Origin: Eucalyptus grandis
Taxonomy: Eukaryota; Streptophyta; Magnoliopsida; Myrtales; Myrtaceae
Assembly (NCBI RefSeq): GCF_016545825.1
Contig: NC_052614.1
Coordinates: 6,714,559-6,778,558 of the forward strand
DNA length: 64,000 nucleotides
Direction of reading: 5' to 3'
Under the pieces are notes generated by a model. It was not told the origin of the DNA and did not search any database. It saw only the letters and a list, made by a program, of their open reading frames with translations. Positions 1-11,900 of this stretch are shown here, piece after piece; positions within the stretch are counted from its first letter, which is position 1; the number at the start of each line of letters is the position of its first letter. The position numbers and the translations under genes are program-made.

Positions 1-213
1 AGGCCATCGTTTGTTAAATAGATTAGGGTTCTTGGCGGTTGCTTGCTCAAAGCCTCAAATGTAGTAATGCATCTATCAATTAGTTCCTACTATCAATCTA
101 GATAGTTTGACTACTTGACTGTCCTTGAATTAATTATAAGTGGATCTTTTAGCATTTGGCTGATTCATCTGATTTTGCTGATAATCCTCTGAATGTATTC
201 CTTTCCTTCACAG

Positions 214-1292
214 TGCAAGTTCTGTGAGAGGGATGGAACAGTGACAATGATCCCTGGGCAAGGTCGGCCATTGACACAGGAAGACAGCGAATCGGGGAAA
301 TATGCACCATTAATGTTATTTGACTGCAGAGGCTATGAACCTGTTGAATATTCTTTTCTTGGTCTTTGGAAGGCTGAATCTGTAAGTTCTCTTAACCGAT
401 GATTAATTGGATATGATTTTTTCTCTGTGCCTCGCGTTGCTGAAGAGGTGTTTTTTCACCGTGGTCAGAGGTTATGAATGATTTATGACATCATCTATGT
501 GCATGTATATGTTCTTATGTTCCTATAATATGGTCTTCGAGAGCAATGTGAGAAGCACAGCTGTCTATTTCTCTTGTTCTTGGGTACATATCATTTGCTA
601 CTACCATGTACAGTTTTGTTACAGATACCTAATTGATGTTTTTTTAATCATTTTGGAGTGTTATTCTCCATGCTTTTATCTGCAGAATTATCAGTATCGT
701 ATCGATCTCCTTATTTGTGCTAAGCCTCATGCTTTATATGCCCAATCAGTTTTTAACTCTGAATTGAATCAACAAATCCTGTGTCTGTCAGGTTTTAGAC
801 CATGCCGAGAGTACAATAGTTTGAATTGTATTGAGGGTGTTCCACTTTGTTTGTTCTGTTATCAATTGTGCCGGTTCTTTTACCTATGAATCCAGATATG
901 TTTTGAGTTTGCTTTATTCTGCGTGCATACTCTTAGGCCAATTAACAATCATATCCATTGAATCAACATGTGCATCCCTGCCATCTGTTTTGATCTGTGG
1001 TCTCAGACTCAGTATGAGTAAAGAGCATTTGCTTATTTTCTCTCTTCCCCGGATGACATTTGAGTAGTTCTACGAATTGCTTTCAAAACATGTTTAGACG
1101 AGGGGAAAAAAATGCTTCCATCAACAGTCTGACTCATATTTTTCGCCTTTTAAATTTTCCTTTGTGCAGTTGGAGGGAACGTTATTTGAGAATATTGACT
1201 TATCAGGGGGTGAGATTGCTGAGTACGACGAGAAAGGAGAATGTCCAGTCATGATATCCAATCTCCGTGCCACTTTTGATGTGACGAAATAG
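214..1292 (+). CDS. CXXC zinc-binding protein (DUF866/UPF0587), last two exons, copy 1
   Basis: These are the last two coding exons, 214-381 and 1170-1292, of a small protein of the DUF866 family (eukaryotic C1orf123-like CXXC zinc-binding proteins, about 160 residues). Exon 214-381 follows a TTCACAG acceptor, opens with the second CXXC pair (CKFC) and ends at a GTAAGT donor. Exon 1170-1292 follows TTTGTGCAG and runs intact through EYDEKGECPVMISN to FDVTK and a TAG stop. The first exons, with the start codon and the first CXXC pair, lie before the window; their equivalents are visible in copy 2 at 57335-58272. Here the last exon keeps five G at about 1205-1209 and is in frame, unlike copy 2. 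The family binds zinc through paired CXXC motifs; its cellular role in plants is not well defined. The gene is convergent with PAS1, whose stop lies 1.6 kb away. Confidence 0.9.
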
Positions 1293-2935
1293 CGAGGTGC
1301 TCTCACTTTCCAATCTTGGCATCGAAGACCGCCTATTTTCTCGGAGAGGAGCAAAAGAACATGCTTGTCATTAACAGGACAATGACAAAAACATCAGTGT
1401 GAATCATGTCAACTTCGCAGACACTCTGATGACAGTCTTTATGCATATAATGGTTTCCATTTGTTTGGTTTAGGATGGTGTGAATTATGAACCCTTTGAT
1501 GCTGACGTTGGATGCCATGCCTTGCATATAAAAAAAATTACAACTTGTGCTTGCAAAAATTTGTGCCCATTATTTCCTGAAATATTGCTCGAGGATGAAA
1601 AAATTCGGTCCTGCCATCTCCCGCGCTACACTGTCAACTTTCGTCGGTTTATTGTCATCGTTTCACGTACGTCAGATTGGGGCGTTCTTTGCAAGTGGGA
1701 GATAAAACGAGGATGAAAGAGGTCTTTTAGTGATGTCTTGCCTGATGGAGTACGGGATTACTTCCCCTTGGGTCCAAATGCTAAGGGAACTAGCAATATA
1801 TCAAATTCCGATAAGTGAAACTTCGACTTGCACCAAACTTTGCGTCGAGCTTTGACTTGAACTGTGTTTCAAGCTTGGTTTTGGTTTTCTTTTTGTTGTA
1901 ATTTTGCAAGTGATTTGCTTTTTTCAGCTACAGGTCTATCTTAGTTTTGGGTTTTAGCTTCAAGTCATTTATCATATATTTATATAATGATGCTTTTACT
2001 TCTAGTTTAGATTAGGGCTAATAATTGTGGCTAATGTTGTGATTGTGAAATCGTTTCCCATCCTCAATTAATTTTGAATTCCTTCCTGAATGATAATTCA
2101 TGATCACCCTTTGTAGTTCTACTCTTTTTCTGTCATCCAATCAATGCGACGACATTTTCTACATTCTAAATTTTTAACCAAGTCGGACATGCTCAACCAA
2201 AAGCAATGGTTTCCCGTAATAACCTCGTATCAAAAATCGCATCCACAAGGCTTGCTCATCTAAAAGTTGAATGACTTTGCACTGCCGAATGCACACACTT
2301 GCATGCTAGTACTTAAAGTTGAGTGGTTGACCAATTAGGTTGGTAACCACCCGTTTTAACCTTTTTTCCGGAGCATGAATTATTATGAAACTTCAGTGAT
2401 GTAAATCCGCCATTAAAAAGCATTAATGTAAAAAGTAAAAAAATTTCTTCCAACCACGTCTCTCCCTTCCGTTGGCTAGCCTCTGAATTCATGAGAATAT
2501 GAGGACAGCCCAAGTTTTTGTATGGACGAAACTCTACTTGGAATCCAACAAATCGCAAGTTATTAAATATAGGAAAAAAAAAAGGGACTGATGCGGAGCG
2601 GAGCTATACGAGTGCTCATCACGAATACAGAGCATGACCAAGACATCTAACTCCCTCCGGAAGGAAACTAGCGGAACAAATTGTAAGGATGTGAGAAAGC
2701 TGAAATTTTCATTTTTAAAACGAATAAAACTGTAAGGAAAATAATTTGCTCATTTTCCTGGTCGGTCACAGATTAGAGCGACAATTCAAGAAAATATGCA
2801 GTAGCGTGATTATAAGCACCGTTCACTCCGGCACTACTAATCTGACGAGAGAAATTCCCTTGAGGCTGATTCAAAATCGGAACTCGTCCCCGCATTCGTG
2901 GGGAGGGGAGGGACACACTAGGGTTCTGAAGGAAC
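1293..2935. other. Intergenic spacer between two convergent genes
   Basis: This stretch holds the 3' untranslated regions of the DUF866 gene (from the left) and PAS1 (from the right). I see no conserved coding exon, RNA gene or transposon ends. The same spacer is repeated at 59596-61238. Confidence 0.6.
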
Positions 2936-5900
2936 TTACAGTATGGAGCATCTTTCTAAGCCGAGAGCAGTAAATAACCTTCTACCGGTGGGCCAGAAGT
3001 GAGAAAACCAGCTCGTTCGAGGGGATGCATCTTCAGATTCATCTTCAGATTCAGGCATTTCCCGTGCATTATCTGCACCCGGTTCCACTTTGCCATCACC
3101 CGTCGGAGCTTCAACAATACCGTCATGTTCTTCCGTACCTTCAATTGCGGCATCAGCAATCTCTCCTGGCTTCTTATCAAAGAGCCCTTTGAATTGTTTC
3201 AGGCCTTCCTCTCCACTTCCTGCTTGTTATAGTGCAGGGTTCATTCATCACCCTCGAAAAGAATTTCACTTGATGAAAGATACAAGAACAAAGTAAAAGA
3301 GCTACTCTGACCTGCTCCTTTTGTTTCAGCTTCAGGAGAGCTGCAGTTGCATCGGGTTCGGAGGACTTGTCGAAAGTTATCATCTGACCACATCCAAAAG
3401 AACTCATCAAAAAGAAAAGACACACACACACACAAAAACCTGCTGATTGAAGAGATTGCTTACCGCTTTAAAATCAGCTCTAGCTTCTCGAAATCTCCAG
3501 CTGACATATAGGCCATTCCACGGCGGTATAAAGCCTTGACATGTGCTGGACTTGCATCCAAGACCTACAGGGAGCAAGTACTAAGCTCAACTCAAACAAA
3601 TAAACCTTAAAAAATATCTATACAAATGTCTGTAAGAATTGCAGACTGAGGGAGTGAATTTTTGCCGAGCAAACACCAAAATTTTTCCAACTAATCGAAC
3701 CTGATTAAGCTGGTTCATAAACTTTGTAAAATGCAAGACATGCCCTAAAAAATTATGGCACCCACAACTTTAATGAGTAGATTTGGCATGGCCACATTAT
3801 CACGGAAGCGTAGAATTGTTTGTGGTATCGATTTCACTTCACAGACCAAGAGACAGATAACCTTAGAGTACTTTCAAAACTAAGTGACAACCTAATGCAA
3901 TGAAGATAACAATCAGTTAGGCTAGATTAGCCATAGACATTTTGAAACATGAGCAACCAACCTAATCCTCCCCAAACCCCCAAAAAAAAAAAAAAAAAAG
4001 CAGCAGCGTCACCCGGTTCTGCATCTTTGATAAGCTTTACCCTCAATCCTTCTTCACCTACAATTCCATGGTAACAGCAGCAAAGTTTTGACCATGGCAT
4101 TTCATTTCCTCAGCAACAAAACTCAGGGAACTAACCCAGGCATGTAAACATACTTCCTTGAAGGGCAGGGCAAATATCCAAAGATTTCAGGATGCAAAAC
4201 AGTAACCACTCAGCAAAAGGTAAGCCAAAAGTCATACTATGAGATGCTCTGTATCTGACACCTGATCCATTCACAGCTTCCAAGATACTGATGTAGTTTC
4301 ACATATGCACTTGACCTCAATGATGTCCAAAACCATTGAATCAAGGCCAGACAAGGTGGGAGTCCAAAGAGTGCATACAAGCCAACTTGAGCACGAAATT
4401 GAGTAAAGCTACCTTCTTAATGCTTTCTTAAGCCAACAGTGGCTTTATGTTCATACATGTGCTTCTGCACTATGGATCTTAAAGGTCAAAGCTGCCAAAT
4501 ATTTTTACAAAGTGGGTTCAATTACGATTATTTCAAAATCCTAAATGAAAACTGGCAAAGTAGGGACCACAAACAACTATAGCCTTATAAGTTTCTTTCT
4601 ATTGACTGAATCTATAACCTTCATTAGCAGATGTATTTTCTATGAATCTTCGTTGCCGAATATGGAGCAGCAGAATATACACCAGCTATGCTTAACTTGT
4701 GAAAAGAATAAAACACTCTCCTACAACAAACAATACAGTAAAAGATTCTTTATGTCAATACAGGTACTAAAAGATCAGAAGCAGAAAAAAAGATTTACCA
4801 GGTAAAATTTAAACGTAGTTAGCACGCAAAGCATGGAAGCTTGAGGGTTAAACTGTAGGAAATAAAGTTTTGACGAGCCCAACTATGCCAGGAAATGATC
4901 AAATAGAAAATAGAAGAACATCTCTTCATTTCCTATAGAGCACGTGAAGTGTATAGGACACATGAATTAACAGTCACCTTGTTGCACGCCTCGATAGACT
5001 TTTTGGCCTCACCCATTTTCAGATAACAAGCAGCAACATTGAGATGCAGGAGATTCTGTGTTGTCAAAAAAAAAAAAAAAAAACATCAGTCAGAGTTTGC
5101 TTAGCTTATGTTATCATATCTTATTCAAGAACAGGTGGTTAATAAATGTATCATAGAGAGATCTATCAACAGAGAGGGGAGAGAATGTCGATGGAATGCA
5201 AACTAAGAAAGTTCCATTAAAATTCGACCATTGTCAGACAGGGAACTATTTCTAATACTTACCCTTGTGTTCAGAAACTCTTTCCCTTCCTCATCATCTT
5301 GGGGGTTGACATGATTAAATTCACGAAGCACCTGCAACAAAGTCCGTCTCAAATATAGTGAATAGAATCCTATTTAAAAGGTCTTTCCCTCTCCTACCTA
5401 TTTTAAAGATTTCCAGAATTCTAATCTCCTAAAATTTCTCAATATGGATGGGGTCCCAATTTATTACACCAGCGCCACAATCTGATGATCAGAAGGCTTC
5501 CAAATACATGTCATATGCTTTTCATAGGACAGTAAAATTTGCGAAAAGCTTTCCCATGTTTCAGGGAAACGTGATTTCTAATTACACAAAACAAGACACT
5601 GAGTCATGGGGTTGTCAGTGTGAGAGAAACTTCTGACAGTGCTATAGTGATAAGTTTTTCAGCACGTATCTACTACAGCATTCATTTTCTTCCAAATGAA
5701 GGAGACAATCGGAAATATGCCCAAGGATTCATGCAAATTTTCCTTTCATGTTAAAGTCAAACAATCAATGCAAAAGGTAATGCAAGTAATGGACAGGCAC
5801 CTTCTCATACTTGGCCTTAGCGAGCTCAAATTTTCCTTCTTTAAAGAGCCTATTCCCCTGAAAAAGTTTAACCAACAAAAGTAGATGGAACATATCAGAA

Positions 5901-8900
5901 TTGAGAAGTTTAAGCCTAAGTCCCCATCAAAGAAAAGACATGCAATAAGGAATAGTATGAAGGAAAGCAGCCACCCATTTATGTTAAAAAGTAATATGTA
6001 CTTGTTCACATACTCCCTTAAGTCCTCATCAAAGAGAAAACATGCAATAAGGAATAGCATGAAGGAAAGCAGCCACACTCTATGCATCAAAGGGCAGTTT
6101 TCCACACTCTATTCATGTACGTTCACACACTCTCTTGGACAAAGAGCGGGCTCGAATGCATGCGGGAGTTTTATGACTATAACAAAACGAATCCAACAGA
6201 AGAAGTTGAAGAAAGTGCACTGGAAATCCTAAATCTAGTGTACGGAATGCAATCAAGTCCTAACCCTTTCAGTAGGACCAATTAAGTCCTAAACCTAGTT
6301 TAAAAAGTGCAATCAAGTCCTCTTGATAAACATTTCCTAAAATTGCCAACATATAACTTGAAAATTGCCCACACGACCTCCTTCATGGCACTTTCTAATA
6401 CAAGTTGTAAGACAGCATTGCATTCTACGCATAAGGTTTAGGACTTGTGGCGCAATTTTTTTAAGACAAGTTTCATACCAGTTGAAATAAATACTTATGC
6501 ACAAAATGTTTTGAATAAAAGAACCATCTCAAAGCCATGAACGCTAAGGGCGCGCATGATAAAATTTCTATTTCTTTGTTTCTCTATTCCCAGAAACAAG
6601 TTTTGAACAAAAAATCCGTTTGGTAACGCAATTTGATTTTTCTATTTCTGGAATAGATTTCTATTCCAGAAATAGATTGAAAAAAAAATCAGAAGCTAAA
6701 ATTTTTAACTTCTCGATTTCTAAAATAGAAATTGAGAAGTTTTGAGAAATCAATTTTTAGCCAGAAATCAATTTCTGTTCCAGAAATTTTGTCATGCACA
6801 CCCTAAGGTGTCCAAACTATTCCCAAACAGTGACCCATTATGGCTCCTGTGTTGCATACTTTCCTAAATTTCAACTGCCTGTTTTAATTAAATTTCCATA
6901 GCTTTTAAATTCTATGACCACGCATCAGACTGCTGAAGACAACTGGTGGACAGTTAAGAATAAGGATTTAAAAACTCAGTAAACGTTTTCTAGAATATCT
7001 TTTTGTTATATGTCAAAAATAGATAGAGTGGGTTAATAATGTATGCACTCTAAATTATACAGCAGATCTAGCATAGAAAGCTGTAAAACATTCTGTAAGA
7101 AAATGCATAAGTACATGGGCAGCGACTAATTCCAACTTCTACCCTGTTAGGGACCTTACCCATCCATTCCTGATGGGCATCTTCCCGACAAGAATGCATG
7201 CACCTATGAAAGCATACTAACTTATATATAAATAAAAATACAGGACTTTCCATGTGCATAGGGATAATATATCTTTGTAGATTTACATCAACATCTAAGT
7301 GCATTTGTGTCGTCCTGTCTTTTCAATGCAAAAAGTAACAGCAGATCAGCTTATGAATAATCAAGTCAATAGTGATGTATTCTTCCTGCCCATTACAAAC
7401 TTGAAAACTTAAACGTTTACTTGAGAATGCACAAAGTCTTGATGACACAATGGGATGTAAAGACTTAAAGTTCTTATGTATTCTTGCTGAACTCCATTGA
7501 GCTTCTTTGACCTTCAAACGTATGCAAAAAGACGAAGCAGCACTTGTCAATAAGAAAATGCCATACCGTGCTTCTGATCTTCTCTGCTTCATCCATTATA
7601 CTTCTAAAGTTCAAACCTGTCCAGTCCTGCAATAAAGTCAACAGCACAATATAAGTAAAACTGTTCATAGCAAGAAGAGGGCCTCCACTGGTACTCAGGA
7701 CTCCATGTTTATATGTTTATACTGATTTGGGGTTGGTAAAGGGTTCTCATTTAGCAACTTTTCCACAACATCATTATCAGATGGAAATAACTCAAACGGA
7801 ACTCTAATCATGTTAAAAAAAACTCTGACATAACCCCTTTTCCTTTGATGAGGGATGTGAACCCCTATTGCCCATGCACATACCTTTGAAAAGTCACGTC
7901 CACAATAGCAACCTAGATGCTTCCAAGTTTGTTGACGGTAAGCATTTGCATTTTTATTTTTATTTTCCGAATATGCTAGAAGATCACATTAATATCTCAC
8001 AATAACGTTTAAGGAATTAGAAGAACATATGCAAATTCCTGATAATCATGAGATTCATGCATCACAGGCAGATATACAATTTGCTCGCATTTTTAACATT
8101 CAATCTTCTCTCTAACAGGAAGGTTCCCAGCACAACTAGTAGCCAGCACCCTTTTGAGTTCTTAGTTGATCTGTTAATAGTTTTCTAACAAATCCAGTGA
8201 TGACATAAACAGCTGTACAGTCCAACATTTAACAGCCAGAAAAAATAATTTTACAAAAATACTTGTATCTTTTTATAGGGAAGTTAGATTGCCGAATCTC
8301 ATAACAGATCTACAATCAACCAATATGATTCCAAAGATTATATGCAAATTACCTGTGGCATTTCAAAACCGAGAAGCTCAATTTCCCATATGACATGAGC
8401 ACCTTCAGGAACATTAGCTGGCCTAATCAGATGGAAAAACAAAGGCCAGTTATCAGTAGCAGTCGAGGAGAATACTGAGACGAATAGAGTCAAGAAATTG
8501 CCCACTAGTAGTACCAGTCAGATATCTGACATAAAGCAAGTTGAGATTGGTTTACTTAAGTTGGAAAGTGAACCTTGGAAATTTGTCATAGGCATAATCA
8601 GGGGGACATGTGACAAGAGCAACTTCTCCAGGCAGCATCAAGCGGACACACATCTCAAATCCTTCAGGCACCTATCAAATATTAAAATCACTGCAATTTA
8701 GAATAAGTAAGCCTGCCACCCACATTATGGTGACACAGTGAGATCTTATTCCAGACTTAAGCCCTATTCGTTTAACCAATAATCAATTTTTGAATACAAC
8801 AAATGACTCACAAGGCCTTCTCCAGAGCCGAACTCCAAAGGCTGACCATCATTATCAACTCTAGTATCATAAAAAACTGTTTTCTCTTCATTAAGCAGCA

Positions 8901-11900
8901 TCCTTTGTAATGGACTTGCAGTTGGCTGTCATGGAGAGGGCAATCCATAGGAAATTCACCTAAATGTATATGCCAAATTAGATAGGAATGTTTCAGGTGG
9001 CAAATATAGGTCACGATTAGCAAGACATATGAAAGTAAGTAGAAGGGCATAAAAATAGAGGAGACAAAGTAAAACTCAAAAGAGACAAGATAGAACTAGT
9101 ATTTGCCCAAGAGAACCTGATGAAACCTGAATAGCTTTCTTACTTTCATTATCTTTTAATTATCTTTCTTGACATGTCCATCATAATTTTAAACAGTGTA
9201 GCAATTCTATCAGTCTATAAATTTAGTTGTAGAGGAAACATCTTTAAAAACAGACCTCTTCCATCACGAATCCGGCGTTTTATTAGCCGTCCATCTCCAA
9301 GCATGTCCCTTACCTGTCAATGGAGCTAGAGAATTACATATAAGCATATCCTTGCCTGTCTATTGGAAAAATCCCATAACATCAACAAATTGGCCACGAT
9401 AAATCATGACACTATTGGCACAGCTTCTCTGCTGAACTATCCGTTCAATCAGACACGATAGCAGAGTTTCCAAGTTATGCTGCAAATGACATATCGATGA
9501 TGCAAGATATATCAGCAGACAGGTGCCCGAGCAACCAAAGTATTAAGGAGTGACAACATGGATTAAATCTAAGAGTGAATGCTGATTTTTGGGGGGAAAA
9601 ATGAGAAGTAATCTTAACAACACCAAAGGAGCAATATGGATAGCATAACTTAGATGAAAACAGAAGAAACAATGCATGCATGCAGACGGTGTGGACAGAT
9701 ATATTCTAAGTGCCAGAATTGCTGACTAATTTAGAAACCCTCCCTTTGCATTAAGGGCAACATATGAGCAAAGCAACGCACATATACTAGTAACACTAGA
9801 GGAGAATCACCACCTAAGAATCTTCTTATCACCAGTCCAAGAGCTTATACATTTAGCAACACGGAAGCATGAACAAAATATGACTCGCACAAGAGGAAAA
9901 AAATTACCTGGATGAAGTGGACAAGTTCTACTTCAAAATGAACTTCTTCAGTACCTTCTTCTAGATGCAAGAGTGGAGAGTCAGACAGGTACTGAGAGGT
10001 GACATATATTACTGCCTTCTCTCCCCTTGCCATTGTTCCTATACCCATCTCAAGGCCTTTTGGTACCTGCATATAGAGTAAACAGAATAGTGACTATACA
10101 AAGCATGTGAAGATGAAGCTATGAAAAACATACTTTGAAACCTAAAAGGAGCGGAAAATTAGTGCATGACTAGTGATATCTTTGCTCTATTGCATGAGGT
10201 AACCAGTCCTGTTCGAAATATATATGATGGCTAAGGTAGGAATCTTTATAACAAATCTGTAAGGAATGTATTACAACAGCAACCAACCAAAACATGCCAA
10301 AGTATAGAATTTAATTTAATTGCATAAAACCAACCTCAGACTTTCCAAAAGTGAAGAAGTATGGTTCTTTTTGCTCATGTGAAAGGATCAATTTTCCATC
10401 ACCTGTTTTTTGCAGATATCCTGGATTCAATTGTGTCATCAAAATACCACCCCAATCGATCTGAAATTTAGCATACTAAAATGTAAAATATTACCGAGCT
10501 TTTACTTCATATGGTTCTCTTGGTGATTCCCAACCTTGCCCTTCCTCAATCACCTGTGAAGACAATGAATGATCATCACTTTGTACATAGTTTCACTCAT
10601 ATACTTCTATAGTAAAGAAATTGATAACTGCAGTATTGATCCTGGTTGTCCATCTTTGGTGAGATGCTAATACTGCGATGCAGTCATGGATCATGTATGT
10701 CGTTCCTGGCTCTGTACTACCTTCTTAAGTAAACTTTGTTAATTCCCCCACTTTAGTTAAATTTCTTGCATACACATGTCCAGAGTCTCTTAACATTTTA
10801 AGTGCGCCATTGCTTTGCATATGAAGATGCAACATCTAGTCCATAAACTTTTAATCAACAACTAAGCCAAGTACCTGTCAATCAATCAGACATCTTGACT
10901 AGATGGCATGGTATTAATAACAAACCACATTGGTCGTTTTGAGTCCCACTTTTACAGGAGAGTGAAAATAGGAGAAGGATCTGAAATAACTGATATGCCT
11001 ATCTGCAGTTTATCCTCATACACATTTGAAAGATAAAACGAGGTTACTCGGTAGGATACCCTTCCTGAGAAACAAGGAGAGAACAGCAAAATGCAAATGT
11101 ATAGCTGGATATCAGTATGTGTTGTTTAACCTCAGTTTTATATACATTTGAAAGAGAAAACGAAATTACACTGCATGATAGACTAAAACAATCAAAATAT
11201 CAAATTCCCCTGGAATGCCAGTAAATTAAATGCTTGTCTTCATATAAAGCTCTACAAGACTTTTAGCATCCAAATAGTTTTTTTTCATCTTAACTTCGCT
11301 TATTTGAAAAAAAAATGGACATTCTCATGGTTCTTCGTACCTTCTTCACAACCCCAAATCATCAGTTATGACCTGAAAATAAAACAAGACAATTCTGACG
11401 ATCAATAATTTAGTAGTGCCATTGAAATAGCTTAGAAAGGCTATATTTCGCTAAGATTAATACATAAATACATGCACGTGCAAGCAAACCACCCCAGACC
11501 CAAACACGCAAGTGTGCAAGCGCAGTGCCCACTCAACTAATTTAAATATTTATTTATCCATCCACACAAGCATGCACAGATACTGATAGCAAAGAAAGGA
11601 GGATGGAGGTCCAGAATCAACATGAGGCAAGCAGAAAGAATATTTTTACTAAATGGCGGAGATTATTTGCACTGTCGAAAAAAATGAACCCAAGATAAAG
11701 GTTCTCTTGTCATATTTCTCTAATATCTATATAATCTGAGAAACCAACAAGCAATGCCAAACTTTCTTTGTTTTCTTATCTTCCTTCATCTGAGCTCTCC
11801 CTACAATGAAGTTACCTATCATTTTAGAACACTTATTAGTAAAGCCATATATAAGTTTCCACTGAAAACTGGAAAGCCTTAAGAATTGGATCTGTTTCAC

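Larger units (their letters stand above)
1..5662. repeat. Left copy of a >5.66 kb direct duplication (partner 58304-64000)
   Basis: The sequence from base 1 is repeated from 58304 with a constant offset of about 58303 that drifts only by small indels. Coding exons, introns and the intergenic spacer are equally alike (about 99% by eye). Differences include substitutions (for example near 433, 592 and 968) and one-base length changes in homopolymers (near 757, 1205 and 1346). Both copies are cut by the window edges, so the true length is unknown. The pattern fits allelic contigs left unmerged or a very young duplication. Confidence 0.95.
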
